Shown piece by piece: positions 25,976 through 35,356 of a DNA stretch of 64,000 nucleotides. Numbering within the stretch: position 1 is the first letter of the stretch; each line of letters starts with the position of its first letter. The translations under genes were made by a program, and so were the position numbers. The notes beneath the pieces are model-generated. The model was not told the origin of the DNA and made no database searches. It worked only from the letters and a program-made list of their open reading frames with translations. The DNA comes from Halomarina oriensis (GTDB lineage: Archaea > Halobacteriota > Halobacteria > Halobacteriales > Haloarculaceae): contig NZ_WSZK01000012.1 in NCBI RefSeq assembly GCF_009791395.1, positions 1 through 64,000 on the forward strand, read 5' to 3'.

Positions 25976-26284
25976 ATGTACCGCGCCCGTGACTACGTCG
26001 AGAACGAGCGCTGGTTGGCCGACCTGGACGCCGCCGGTGACCGACTGGGCCTGGAGAGCGCGGCCCGCTCACGTGCCGTCGACCTCTTTCTCTCGACGGT
26101 CCCCGACGAGGAGCGCTCGAAGCAGGCGTCGATGGCCGCGGCGCTCTACGTCGGTGCACTCATCGAGGGCGACCGGCGGTCACAGGGTGCCGTCGCCGAT
26201 GCCGTCGGGGTGTCTCGGCTCTCGGTCCAGCAGAACTGGAAGGACCTCATCGAGGAGGCCGGACTCAGAAAACCGAGTTGGTAG
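25976..26284 (+). CDS. Orphan TFB-like cyclin-fold domain protein
   Basis: 102 aa. The stretch AARSRAVDLFLSTVPDEERSKQASMAAALYVGALIEGDRRSQGAVADAVGVSRLSVQQNWKDLIEEAG resembles a single cyclin repeat of archaeal TFB, including the helix-turn-helix that contacts the BRE. The zinc ribbon and the second cyclin repeat are missing. It could be a TFB-derived regulator that competes with or recruits TFB. It is preserved as a complete short ORF with its own ATG, so it is not obviously a pseudogene. A full TFB is encoded at 51262-52239. Confidence 0.7.
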   Translation: MYRARDYVENERWLADLDAAGDRLGLESAARSRAVDLFLSTVPDEERSKQASMAAALYVGALIEGDRRSQGAVADAVGVSRLSVQQNWKDLIEEAGLRKPSW

Positions 26285-26400
26285 GCCGCATCCGTACTCC
26301 GACACACTCGGACCGCCCCGCTTTCGCTCACGGGTCGTCTCACTCACCGGTCGCCGTCTCGTAGCTCTCGCTCGTTCGCTCCCGCTCGCTCCGAACCACG

Positions 26401-26895
26401 CTACTGTTCCCGTCGGGCGGGCCGCGGCGTCGCGTCGGGCGTGAGGTTGCCGTGTTCGTCGATTTCGCCGCGGACGATACGTGTCGAGGAGATACGCTCG
26501 CCGTCCTCTGCGGGGACGTGGTCCACGACGACGATGTCGAGCGGGTCGTGCCCCGCCTCGCGGCGGATGTCGTTGACCTGCTCTCCGCCCCTCACCGTCT
26601 CCGGGGAGACGATGAGGTAGTCGAACCGCGGTTCGGTGGCGATCCCCGTCGGTTCGACGAGTTCGTGAATCTCGAATTCGCGGTCGAACTCCTCGGCGAA
26701 CCGTGCGAGTTCCGCGCGGAGCGCCCGCTCGCGTTCCTCGAACGGTTTGACGTACCGCTCTTCGTTTCGCGTCTTCGGGGCGAGCCTGTCGCTCGTGAGT
26801 CCGACGGTGACGTCTCCCAGCCCGAACGCACGCTCGAACAGTGCACGATGACCGTCGTGCACCGGGTCGAACGTTCCCCCAAGCGCGACCTGCAT
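26401..26895 (-). CDS. coaD: Phosphopantetheine adenylyltransferase (archaeal type)
   Basis: 164 aa. It has the nucleotidyltransferase signature GGTFDPVHDGHRALFERAF (HxGH-like) and the second motif GERISSTRIVRGEID. It transfers AMP from ATP to 4'-phosphopantetheine, the penultimate step to CoA, in the cytoplasm. The tail after residue 150 is Pro/Arg-rich and variable. The downstream ends of coaD and the TFB-like ORF converge. An HTH gene on the same strand lies 65 bases upstream. Confidence 0.93.
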   Translation of the reverse strand: MQVALGGTFDPVHDGHRALFERAFGLGDVTVGLTSDRLAPKTRNEERYVKPFEERERALRAELARFAEEFDREFEIHELVEPTGIATEPRFDYLIVSPETVRGGEQVNDIRREAGHDPLDIVVVDHVPAEDGERISSTRIVRGEIDEHGNLTPDATPRPARREQ

Positions 26896-26960
26896 ACACC
26901 AAGGGAACGGTTGGACGTGGCTTATGCCTTCGGCTCCGTCCGCCGCCGGCCGACGCCCCC

Positions 26961-27470
26961 TCAGTCGTCGGACTCCGCGCTCGCGTTCTCGCCGTCACTC
27001 GACCGGTCGACGGTGATGGTGACGGGTTCGGTCTCGACCGTCCGATCCGCGAGGCGGTCGTCGAGGTTGAACACCGTGTTCAGCCCCTGCTGGACGTCGC
27101 CAGCGACGTCCGCGACGAGGTCACCCGGCTTGATGGCGACGTACTCGTAGGGGTTGTTGCCGGCTCCTGCGGACTCGCGTTTGCTACGAGTCACCTTCTC
27201 CTCGGCGTTCAACTCGGCGAGAGCCTCGCGGACGGTACTGGGGTACAGCCCCGTCCCCTCCGCGATTTCGTCGCTCGTCGAGCGAGGTTGCTCCCTGAGG
27301 TAGATGTAGATTCGTGCCCGCGTCTCGGTGTCGAGAATCCACGTCAGGAGTTCGACCAACCCATCGTCGAGCGTCTCGACGGCGCGGTCTGCTTCCTCAC
27401 CCAGACGTTCACGGACGGACCCTTCCTCGGCCTCTGCCCCGGCATCGTCATGCGTGTCATCCAGAGACAT
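26961..27470 (-). CDS. ArsR-like winged-helix transcriptional regulator
   Basis: 169 aa from the ATG at 27470. Central winged helix: LLTWILDTETRARIYIYLREQPRSTSDEIAEGTGLYPSTVREALAELNAEEKVTR, with wing residues NNPYEYVAIKPGDL. The N- and C-termini are acidic. It is probably a DNA-binding regulator. It lies directly upstream of coaD on the same strand, so the two may be co-transcribed. No sensor domain is recognised. Confidence 0.8.
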   Translation of the reverse strand: MSLDDTHDDAGAEAEEGSVRERLGEEADRAVETLDDGLVELLTWILDTETRARIYIYLREQPRSTSDEIAEGTGLYPSTVREALAELNAEEKVTRSKRESAGAGNNPYEYVAIKPGDLVADVAGDVQQGLNTVFNLDDRLADRTVETEPVTITVDRSSDGENASAESDD

Positions 27471-27623
27471 TCGATGTAGTGAAAGCCAAGGATTTGTCAG
27501 GTAAAAACCCTTGCTTCGTCGCGTCGGAGGCTCTGTCACCCGCTACTCGGGAGAACATACCCCCTGTGAACGACTGCGGACGTCGTCACCCGAGCGCGCT
27601 CTTTACCGTCCGGTCAATCGGCG

Positions 27624-27890
27624 TCACCGGTAGTCGTCCGTGACCGACCGGGTGGCTTCCCGCTCGTTCGCCTCGGCCGCGACCGAACCGTCGGCCGCGG
27701 CCGTGATCCGATAGCCCCAGGCGTCGAACCTGATGACCCCGTTGCCTCGCTCGAACAGTGAATCCAGCGCGTCCGGATCCACGAACGACGCCAACGGGGG
27801 AGAGAGACGGAGCGGCGAGACCTGTTCGCAGGCCGCCACCGTCTCGACGACGCGAGTACTGAGGTCGTTGATATTTGAGGGCGCACTCAT
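27624..27890 (-). CDS. HalOD1-type small protein, 88 aa
   Basis: HalOD1 pattern: SNINDLSTRVVETVAACEQVSPLRLSPPLASFVDPDALDSLFER, then the strand pair GVIRFDAWGYRITAAADGSV. It is the second stand-alone HalOD1 protein here (the first is at 11117-11377). Possibly a small signalling output module; no partner is adjacent. Confidence 0.75.
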   Translation of the reverse strand: MSAPSNINDLSTRVVETVAACEQVSPLRLSPPLASFVDPDALDSLFERGNGVIRFDAWGYRITAAADGSVAAEANEREATRSVTDDYR

Positions 27891-27979
27891 TGTTCTTCCG
27901 ACGGGGACTGAAAGAAATAAACGTGTCGCCGGATTCGAGAACGTCTCGCCGGCAGCACGACTACGGGGGCGGTCACACC

Positions 27980-29068
27980 TCAGAGCCGAAGCGCTGCACA
28001 GACCGCGTCGAGGCCACGCTCCTCGCGGAGTCGGCGCTGCGTGCTCGCGCCGCTGTCGGCGTCGAGCACCTCACGGATGCCGGTCACGTCGAGGCGGTCG
28101 GCCTCCCGGTCGATGGCGTCGGCGAGCGAGACGACGTCCGAGCAGTCGCGGTCGATGAACGAGGCCTCACGACCCCAGCGAGCGGCCCGCCACTTGTTCT
28201 CGTCGAGCGTCTCGCGGCGGTGGTCGCTCGGGCGACGCCACGGGTCGGCGAGGTCCTCGTAGCGTTCGGCGTAGTCGACGACCAGTGCGTGGACGTACTC
28301 CGCGAACGCGAGGACGCGCCACTCCTGGTGTTGCGCGTCGGGCGTGCGGACCTCGACGGTGCCGTGGTCGGTGTGGGGCCGGACGTCGTACCAGAGTTCG
28401 CCGCGGTCGTTGATGGAGTCGGTCTCGACCATCAGGCGTTCGAGGTCGAGGTAGTCGTCGAACGACGTGAACGTCGTCGGCATCCCCGTGTTCGGCAGGT
28501 TCTCGAATATCACCGACCGCGCCGAGGCGAGACCGGTATCGAACCCGTTCCAGAACGGCGAGTTCGCCGACAGCGCCAGCAACAACGGGAGGTGCCAGCG
28601 CAGTCGGTTCGAGACCCACGTCGCCTTCTCGGCGTCGTCGACGCCGACGTGGACGTGGAGGCCGGCGGTCGTGTTGCGGTGCTGTGGGTACCGGATACGG
28701 TCGAGTTGCGCCCGGTAGCGCGACTTCTCGGCGTGGTCGAGTTCGCGCCAGTGGGCCGCCGGGTGCAGTCCGGCGGCGGCGATACCGAACCCGTGTGCTT
28801 CGGCGTGCTCGACGAGCGCGTCTCGGACCTCCCCCAACGCGTCGGCGGCGTCTCCGAGACGCGCGATGGTCGGTGTCTGTGTCTCGATGACGCACTTGAA
28901 CAGTTCGTGGTCCAGTCGCTCTTCCAGAATCGCGGGTGGGTCCGACTCGTAGACGAGTTCGTCGGTTCCCGACGTGGGGCGACCCTCGGCATCGACGACG
29001 AAGAACTCCTCCTCGATGCCGAGCGTCCCCATGCGGTCGAACGCGTCGGCGGACCCCAACTCCTCCAT
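27980..29068 (-). CDS. gshA: Glutamate-cysteine ligase (GCS2 / YbdK type)
   Basis: 362 aa. The opening [20 protein letters not shown] holds the catalytic acidic cluster (GIEEEFF). It is followed by [44 protein letters not shown] and [12 protein letters not shown], the GCS2 motifs. It makes gamma-glutamylcysteine, the main low-molecular-weight thiol of haloarchaea in place of glutathione; the Haloferax homologue has this activity (recalled literature). Transcribed alone. Confidence 0.92.
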   Translation of the reverse strand: MEELGSADAFDRMGTLGIEEEFFVVDAEGRPTSGTDELVYESDPPAILEERLDHELFKCVIETQTPTIARLGDAADALGEVRDALVEHAEAHGFGIAAAGLHPAAHWRELDHAEKSRYRAQLDRIRYPQHRNTTAGLHVHVGVDDAEKATWVSNRLRWHLPLLLALSANSPFWNGFDTGLASARSVIFENLPNTGMPTTFTSFDDYLDLERLMVETDSINDRGELWYDVRPHTDHGTVEVRTPDAQHQEWRVLAFAEYVHALVVDYAERYEDLADPWRRPSDHRRETLDENKWRAARWGREASFIDRDCSDVVSLADAIDREADRLDVTGIREVLDADSGASTQRRLREERGLDAVCAALRL

Positions 29069-29124
29069 ACCACTCCTGCCGCCGGAGGCGAGTAAACCCT
29101 TACCCTCTGGTGTCGAACGACCGC

Positions 29125-29649
29125 TCAGCCGCCGAACTCGGCTTCGGTGACGCGGACGACGAGCGTCTCCCCGACGTCACGCAGGTCGTACTCCGGCAGT
29201 TGTGGCCCCGTTCGGGCGACGAACATCGGTTCGACGAGTCGCGGGAGCGCGGCGGTGGTCTGCGGGCCGTCGTCGGCCGTCGACTCGGCCTCGCCGTCTG
29301 CCGGGGGGGCGTCGGGTCGTTCGACGCCGTAGACCTTCAGATAGCGTTCGGACTCCGCGGGCGTGACCTCGCCGTCACGGATGGCCGCCGCGAGGTCACG
29401 CGAGAGCCACTCGGACTCGCTGATGGAGGGTTCGCGCACGAGCGTCGTCTCGACGAAGCGGACGAGATACCACGCGAGGTCGTTGACGAACGACACCGCC
29501 GCCCCCAGACTGATGGTCTCGACGGCCAGGCTGTTCTCGAACGGGCGGTCCAGACTGTAGGTCGCCAGCGCGTCCCGTGCCGTCTCGCGCGAGAGAAGTT
29601 CGTAGCGGAGGTCACAGTCCGACGTCCCGACGAGACAGACCGTGGTCAT
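29125..29649 (-). CDS. Conserved haloarchaeal protein (DUF5804-like)
   Basis: 174 aa from the ATG at 29649 ([20 protein letters not shown]). It is a globular protein with [25 protein letters not shown] and an [18 protein letters not shown] helix, then an acidic linker and a C-terminal strand pair ([15 protein letters not shown]). I recall this as the DUF5804 family, known only by its conservation in haloarchaea. No function can be assigned. It lies 56 bases beyond gshA on the same strand, upstream of it. Confidence 0.7.
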   Translation of the reverse strand: MTTVCLVGTSDCDLRYELLSRETARDALATYSLDRPFENSLAVETISLGAAVSFVNDLAWYLVRFVETTLVREPSISESEWLSRDLAAAIRDGEVTPAESERYLKVYGVERPDAPPADGEAESTADDGPQTTAALPRLVEPMFVARTGPQLPEYDLRDVGETLVVRVTEAEFGG

Positions 29650-30002
29650 GTACCTACTGTCGTGACGTGGGGCAAGTCGGTTTCGCTCCGCACTCGCCGG
29701 CGGAATATGTAAGTACGATGGACTCATGTGTTGAAGTGACACACTACCGACCCCTCCGGACGTTCCTTCACAGGTCGTTCCGTACATGTCTCAAGCTAGC
29801 GGGTCGGTGGAGCGTGTCGGTCTCATGTGCACGCGGCGGGAGTCCCCCGCCGTGTTGAGACTTCAACTGCCCCCGAGCGACAGCACGGTGCACGGCACAC
29901 GGCGCTTGCTGGTGGGGTCGGGGGCGTTCTTCAGAACCGGAGCACGGCGAGTACCACCGCGCCGAGCGGTCGCGTCGTGACGGGTCGACCAGACCGACCT
30001 CG
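29650..30002. other. Intergenic region with strong hairpin potential
   Basis: 353 bases without a gene. AATATGTAA near 29705 reads as a TATA-like element for the reverse-strand DUF5804 gene. Further right, ACGCGGCGGG and CCCGCCGTGT (29831-29840 and 29846-29855) form a strong hairpin with loop AGTCC. GTCTCAA at 29788-29794 and TTGAGAC at 29855-29861 can close a larger stem around it. The sequence could encode a structured RNA. It does not show the conserved helices of SRP RNA or RNase P RNA that I can recognise. Confidence 0.4.
29831..29855. repeat. GC-rich hairpin
   Basis: A stem of ten pairs (one G-T), ACGCGGCGGG with CCCGCCGTGT, loop AGTCC. It lies in the gap between metK and the DUF5804-like gene. 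It could be a terminator for metK read-through or part of an RNA. Confidence 0.5.
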
Positions 30003-31207
30003 CTAGAAGGTGCTCAGTTCACCGTCGATGACGCGCTGGGTGATGCTCGTCACGTCGGCGAGTTCGCGGTCGACGATAGCCGCCACCTCCTCCTCGATGT
30101 CCGCGACGGAGACGCCGTCCTCGGTGACGACGGTCGCGTCGGCGACGTGCGGGTCGTCGATGGGCTGTCCGATCTGGCTGAGGAGTCGAATCCGGAGTTC
30201 GCGGATGCCGTCGACCTCCTCGACGACGGCCTCGGCGATGCTGGTCGACAGCAGGTTGTATATCTTCCCGATGTGGTTGACGGGGTTCTTCCCCGACGTC
30301 GCCTCCATGCTCATCGAGCGGTTCGGCGTGATGAGACCGTTCGAACGGTTGCCACGGCCGACCGAGCCGTCGTCGCCCATCTCCGACGAGGTGCCGGTCG
30401 TGGTGAGGTAGATGGCACCCTCTTCGAGGTCGTCGGCGGTGTTGACGTGGACCGACACCTCCCGGTCGGTGTACTCGGTCGCGAGGGTCTCGACGTACTC
30501 GCGGACGCCGTCGACGCGTCCCGGTACGCCTCGATGCCGTCGAGGTAGGTGTCGACCATCGCCGCGGCGACGGTGACGTCGATGCGGTCGTTCTCGCGTT
30601 TGCCCATCACCTTGATGTCCTCGCCGAGTTCCGGGTTGTCGTCGCTGTACTCGCCGTTGAGTCGCCGCTCGGTGGCGAGGACTATCTCTTCGGTCTCGGT
30701 CAGCGGCGCGTACCCGACGCCGAAGGAGGTGTCGTTGGCGCTCGGGACGGTCCGTTCCTCCTCGCCGAACACCTCCTGTAGGTCGCCCGACCCCTCCCCG
30801 AGACGGACGTCGACGACGACGTCCGTGCCGAACTCCAGTTCGGGGAAGTGCTCGTCGATGTACTCCCGTGCCGCGCGAAGTGCGATGGTCTCCGTGGGAA
30901 TCTTCGCCCCCTCGTACTGCTGTGTCGCGCGGCCGACGATGAGGACGTAGATGGGTTCGAGCACCTCGCCACCCGCGAACGCCGGGGCGGCACTGCCGGC
31001 GACCAGCTGTGTCTCGTCGGTGTTGTAGTGGAGCACCTTCCCGACCCGGTCGAGATACTCGCGTGCGAGCGCCTGCGAGACGTGTTCGGCGATGCCGTCA
31101 CAGATGGAGTCGGGGTGACCCAGTCCCTTTCGCTCGACGATTTCGACCTCCTGGTCCTCGACGGCGAGGCCCGCGACCGGTTCGACACGGATGTTGCGAT
31201 TGCTCAT
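30003..31207 (-). CDS. metK: Archaeal S-adenosylmethionine synthetase (one-base frameshift)
   Basis: Archaeal-type MAT makes SAM from methionine and ATP. It starts at the ATG 31207 (MSNRNIRVEPVAG) with EIVERKGLGHPDSICDGIAEHVSQAL, HYNTDETQLVAGSAAPAFAGG and MGKRENDRIDVTVAAAMV, up to YLDGIEAYRD. The expected continuation (VDGVREYVETLATEYTDREVSVHVN, GRGNRSNGLITPNRSMSMEA) is present but in another frame. One base appears missing at about 30516-30519, where GACCGCGTCGAC would be expected on the coding strand and GACGCGTCGAC is found. With that base the protein is about 401 aa, the normal length. SAM synthesis is essential, so a sequence error is likelier than a true pseudogene. Confidence 0.9.
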
Positions 31208-31266
31208 TGTCGCCGGTTCTCCGTCGTCGGTCGAATAACTTACGGAAAATCTCGTCGCCCGAATGA

Positions 31267-31866
31267 TTACTCGGGGGAATCCCCCGGAGCGTCGCCGTCC
31301 AGCAGCAGACCGAGGTACGAGGTCCGGATGCCGTCGTCGGGGTCTAGCCCCAGCGCGCGGACGGCCTCGAAACACCGCTCGCGTGCGGTGTCGACGTCCT
31401 CGCTCTCCAGTTCGACCTCGACGAACTCCCCCAGGTCGGCGACGTCGTCGAGGACGACGGTGAGACCGTCGAGCGCGTACACCTCGCGGTGTTTCTCGAC
31501 GGTCGCCGCCGGCGAGAACCCGAGGGCGTCGAGGATATCGGCCACCGTCTCGCCGTCCTCGACACCGGTCTCGTGTTCGAGTCGGGTCTTCGAGGCGTCG
31601 TCCACGAGCGGTCCCTTGTACGTCACCCGCGCCTCGGCGCCGTCGCCCTCCCCGTGACGACGGTCCGCTCCGGCGGTCGCCTCGCCGTCGCGTCGGCGGA
31701 CGCGGCGAATCCGGAGTGCCTCGTCGGTCGCCGCGAAGTCGCGGTGCGGGGCGTCGTAGTACCGGTCGACCTGTTCGATGGCCCGCTCGCGGGTCGCACC
31801 GAGTTCGTCGAGTCGGTCGCGTAGCGTCGCGTGGTCCGCACGGAGTTTCACCTCCACCTCGTACAT
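31267..31866 (-). CDS. CYTH-domain protein (class IV adenylate cyclase / tripolyphosphatase type)
   Basis: 199 aa from the ATG at 31866. CYTH signature EVEVK at the N-terminus (MYEVEVKLRA). It is followed by the acidic/basic strands of the triphosphate tunnel: RIRR, VTYKGP, ETGVEDGE, EKHREVYALDGLTVVLDDV and FVEVELES. Enzymes of this fold hydrolyse triphosphates (thiamine triphosphate, inorganic tripolyphosphate) or cyclise ATP; sequence alone does not decide. An extra Gly/Asp/Glu-rich loop (residues about 60-72) is halophile-like. It lies 59 bases downstream of metK's start, on the same strand. Confidence 0.87.
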   Translation of the reverse strand: MYEVEVKLRADHATLRDRLDELGATRERAIEQVDRYYDAPHRDFAATDEALRIRRVRRRDGEATAGADRRHGEGDGAEARVTYKGPLVDDASKTRLEHETGVEDGETVADILDALGFSPAATVEKHREVYALDGLTVVLDDVADLGEFVEVELESEDVDTARERCFEAVRALGLDPDDGIRTSYLGLLLDGDAPGDSPE

Positions 31867-32039
31867 AGCTCCGCTTCCGCGTCGGGCGTGAAAAAGCGGC
31901 CGCATCGCCGTCTCGCACGGCCTCGACTCGGCGACCGGTGGCGGACACAGCCTCCCGACGACCGGTCACCGTGGCAACCGGTCACAGTCGCTCGGTCGAA
32001 GCGTGGTTATTAAGCGTGCGTCGGGAGGAGTGGTTCGGT

Positions 32040-33047
<1,008 letters not shown>

Positions 33048-33311
33048 CGAGACGCGACCGGCACGCGAGCGTCTCGAAGCGTCCGAACGGGACGAGCCGT
33101 GACGGGACCCCACCGGCGAGAGACGAGCGACGTCGACACACGACTTCTTTCGACACCGACTGCGAGCGGCGCGACCGACGCTCCGTGCCGACGTGGCGGC
33201 CGGGCGAGACGACCGACGGGTCGGCGAGCAGAGAGCGCTGTGGGACGGCGTCAGGAGAGTGGTTCGGTCGTCCCTCCATAGGGCGACCGGGCGGTCCGAT
33301 TCGACGGGTCG

Positions 33312-33653
33312 TCAGGCGGACGTCTCCTCGAAAGTCGCCGGGTCGAACGGGTCGTTCACCCGTTCGACGCGCGTGGGGACGACCTCCGAGCGCTCGTCGT
33401 CGAACTCGATGAGGCCCGCGGCGTCGAGTTTCGGCAGGTGGACGTGTCGGAGCGTCGCCTCCACGCTGTCCGGGTCCACCGGGCCCCCCTCCAGCAGTTC
33501 CCGCGCGATGACCTGGCTCGCGAGGTCGTCGACGCTCACGACGCCCGTCACCCCCCGCAGGTACGAGAGCACGTGCCGACGACGCCGGTTCGCCATCAGT
33601 TCGAACGCCGCGCCCTCGGCCTCCCCCGTAGACACCTGTTGACTCGTAACCAT
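33312..33653 (-). CDS. Single-domain winged-helix (DUF7344-like) regulator
   Basis: 113 aa from the ATG at 33653. ELMANRRRRHVLSYLRGVTG and LRHVHLPKLDAAGLIEFDDERSEV match the DUF7344-type winged helix, with the HVHLPKLDAAGL signature shared with the 6791-7459 protein. Directly upstream are ten-base-phased repeats (33716-33735) that could be its own operator. Target unknown. Confidence 0.75.
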   Translation of the reverse strand: MVTSQQVSTGEAEGAAFELMANRRRRHVLSYLRGVTGVVSVDDLASQVIARELLEGGPVDPDSVEATLRHVHLPKLDAAGLIEFDDERSEVVPTRVERVNDPFDPATFEETSA

Positions 33654-33988
33654 CTGACTCACCCAAGCCACTACGGGGACAAAACCCCACCAGAGCGTTG
33701 TAACCGATTTCGGTCCGTTGCAGACCGTTTCAGACGGTTACCGTCCGGCGATTTCGAGAAACAGACTCTGAACGATGACTGTCCTGTAATGGCTTCTTTA
33801 GTGGGACGATTCCCGGCGACGACGAGGAGACCGTTCGGTACGCAAACAGGAACGCGACCCCCACACTCGGCTGCTAGCGGCCGGTTTCTGCCGAATTCGT
33901 CTCGAAAGTGGAGAGAGTTCCGTACGGGCGACTGTTTCAGGCACCCGGACCCCGACCCGTGTCAAGGCCTACCTAACCAACCAGTGTC
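33654..33988. other. Intergenic region with phased repeats
   Basis: 335 bases between two reverse-strand genes and free of supportable ORFs. It holds the phased direct repeats at 33696-33740 close to the regulator start and otherwise unremarkable sequence. Confidence 0.5.
33716..33735. repeat. Two helical-phase direct repeats, candidate operator
   Basis: CGTTGCAGAC and CGTTTCAGAC stand back to back (nine of ten bases match), with weaker related units on both sides (CGTTGTAAC at 33696; GGTTAC at 33736). They lie about 65-80 bases upstream of the regulator start, where an activator or self-binding site would fall. Confidence 0.35.
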
Positions 33989-34615
33989 TCAGGCGATGTC
34001 TCGGCTGGTGTCGATGGCGACCCGTTCGGAGAGTTCGAGTTTGATGACGTCGTTGAGCGCCCGGCCCCCACGGAACTTCGGCACCGCGAGTCGGTTCTCG
34101 ACGGTGTCGGCGCTGATCTCCGTCGTCAGGTCGAAGACGACGTCGGCCATGAACCGCGTCGTGTCGCGCCCCTTCGGTACGTCTTCGCCGTCCAGACAGT
34201 GGAGGATGGCCAACCCGTCCGTGTTCGCCATGTGGTTCTGCACCTCGTTGAGGAAGTGCCGGTATCGGTCGTAGTCGACGCGTTCGAGGACGTCCACCGG
34301 GTCGACGATGAGGTTCGACGCGTCGGGGAGCGCACTGACGAGTTTCGACGCGTTGTCTATCGGCGCGTCCCCGGTGATGTGCCGGACCGTCGGGTCGCCG
34401 GTCCGGGCCGGTGACGCGTCGATGCTCTGCTGGACCGCCGCCTCGGTCCGGCCCAGCGAGATGTAGAGCGTCCCGCGCATCGCCGTCAACTCGTTGAGGA
34501 AGAGTTCGGCCTGACTCGCGGGGTTGGCACAGAGGGCGACGGTACTGCCGGCCGGAATCCCACCACCGAGCTTCCGGTCCAGTACGTCGATACCAGTCTG
34601 TAGCCGCTTCGCCAT
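33989..34615 (-). CDS. RecA/RAD55-like protein with degenerate Walker A
   Basis: 208 aa. The sequence follows the KaiC/RAD55 fold (TGIDVLDRKLGGGIPAGSTVALCANPASQAELFLNEL ... LIVDPVDVLERVDYDRYRHFLNEVQNHM). However, the P-loop lysine-Thr/Ser is absent: where GxxGxGKT is expected there is ANPASQAE. A Walker-B-like strand (NLIVDPVDVLE) remains. It is probably a non-hydrolysing signalling or regulatory relative found widely in haloarchaea. It is next to a MinD-like ATPase on the same strand. Confidence 0.78.
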   Translation of the reverse strand: MAKRLQTGIDVLDRKLGGGIPAGSTVALCANPASQAELFLNELTAMRGTLYISLGRTEAAVQQSIDASPARTGDPTVRHITGDAPIDNASKLVSALPDASNLIVDPVDVLERVDYDRYRHFLNEVQNHMANTDGLAILHCLDGEDVPKGRDTTRFMADVVFDLTTEISADTVENRLAVPKFRGGRALNDVIKLELSERVAIDTSRDIA

Positions 34616-34639
34616 GGAACTAAACTCTTCTCGTGACGG

Positions 34640-35251
34640 TTAACCGTTTCGGAGAGTTGCACACTCTGACAGTTCTCGGTAGCGTTCGGTCACGCTGGCC
34701 GTTTCGAGTGGGGTCTCGGCCCGTGGAACGGCGATACAAGGGGTGGGTAGTACCCGTTCGAGAGCAGTCACCGAGTCGTCACGTCCGGTCAGTGTCGACG
34801 CGACCGGCGGCGCGTCGAGCGTCCGGGCCATCGCCACGCTCTTCGCGGCGTCGCGGACATCCGCCGGCGCCGGCGTCGAGACGACGACCGACCGGGCGGC
34901 GAGAGCCAGCGGGGTCACGGCGTCTCGGCCGGCACCGGCCGGGCAGTCGACGAGGACGCGTCCGGGTCGGCCGTCGAGCGTCCGCAAGAGTCGTCGCGTG
35001 GCCGCTCGCTCCCGTGGCGCTGTGAGGATGCGAACCGATGGAACCACCGGGTCCGGGACGCCCGTCGGTCGGTGGGGCGACGGGTCGGTCGTCCGGTCGG
35101 TCGGGACGTCGGCCATCCGTGCGAGATTCGGCAGGTCGCGGTCCGCGTCGACGACGACGACGGACTCCCCACGGCGGCCGAGCGCACGGGCGAGTCCGAG
35201 CGTGGTCGTCGTCTTCCCGACACCGCCCTTGCCACCGGTCACGGCGAGCAT
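34640..35251 (-). CDS. MinD/ParA-family ATPase
   Basis: 203 aa. The deviant Walker A MLAVTGGKGGVGKTTTTLG begins the protein. It is followed by VVVVDADRDLPNLARM (switch I, MinD type) and VLVDCPAGAGRDAVTPLALA (Walker B). It lacks the C-terminal amphipathic membrane helix of true MinD and is shorter than family norm. Likely a positioning or regulatory ATPase. The stop of this gene and the start of the RAD55-like gene are 24 bases apart; they probably share a transcript. Confidence 0.82.
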   Translation of the reverse strand: MLAVTGGKGGVGKTTTTLGLARALGRRGESVVVVDADRDLPNLARMADVPTDRTTDPSPHRPTGVPDPVVPSVRILTAPRERAATRRLLRTLDGRPGRVLVDCPAGAGRDAVTPLALAARSVVVSTPAPADVRDAAKSVAMARTLDAPPVASTLTGRDDSVTALERVLPTPCIAVPRAETPLETASVTERYRELSECATLRNG

Positions 35252-35356
35252 ACCGGTCGTGGCCCCGTCCCGGTACTTGAACGTTCGTGACGGCGTGTCG
35301 TCGCTCGACCGGGTGCTTCGGGAGATTCAAGACGGTGCCGCCTCCTCCCTCGAACG

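Noticed and set aside
26285-26400. MITE-like GAGCGAGCGGGAGC repeats between two genes
   Set aside because: Only a short purine/pyrimidine-biased stretch; no terminal inverted repeats or target duplication can be seen.
29760-29990. SRP RNA or RNase P RNA gene
   Set aside because: GC-rich stems are present, but the conserved core sequences of these RNAs that I know are not visible on either strand.
33716-33740. CRISPR repeat
   Set aside because: GTTTCAGACGG resembles the first bases of haloarchaeal CRISPR repeats, but the rest of the repeat, spacers and cas genes are absent.
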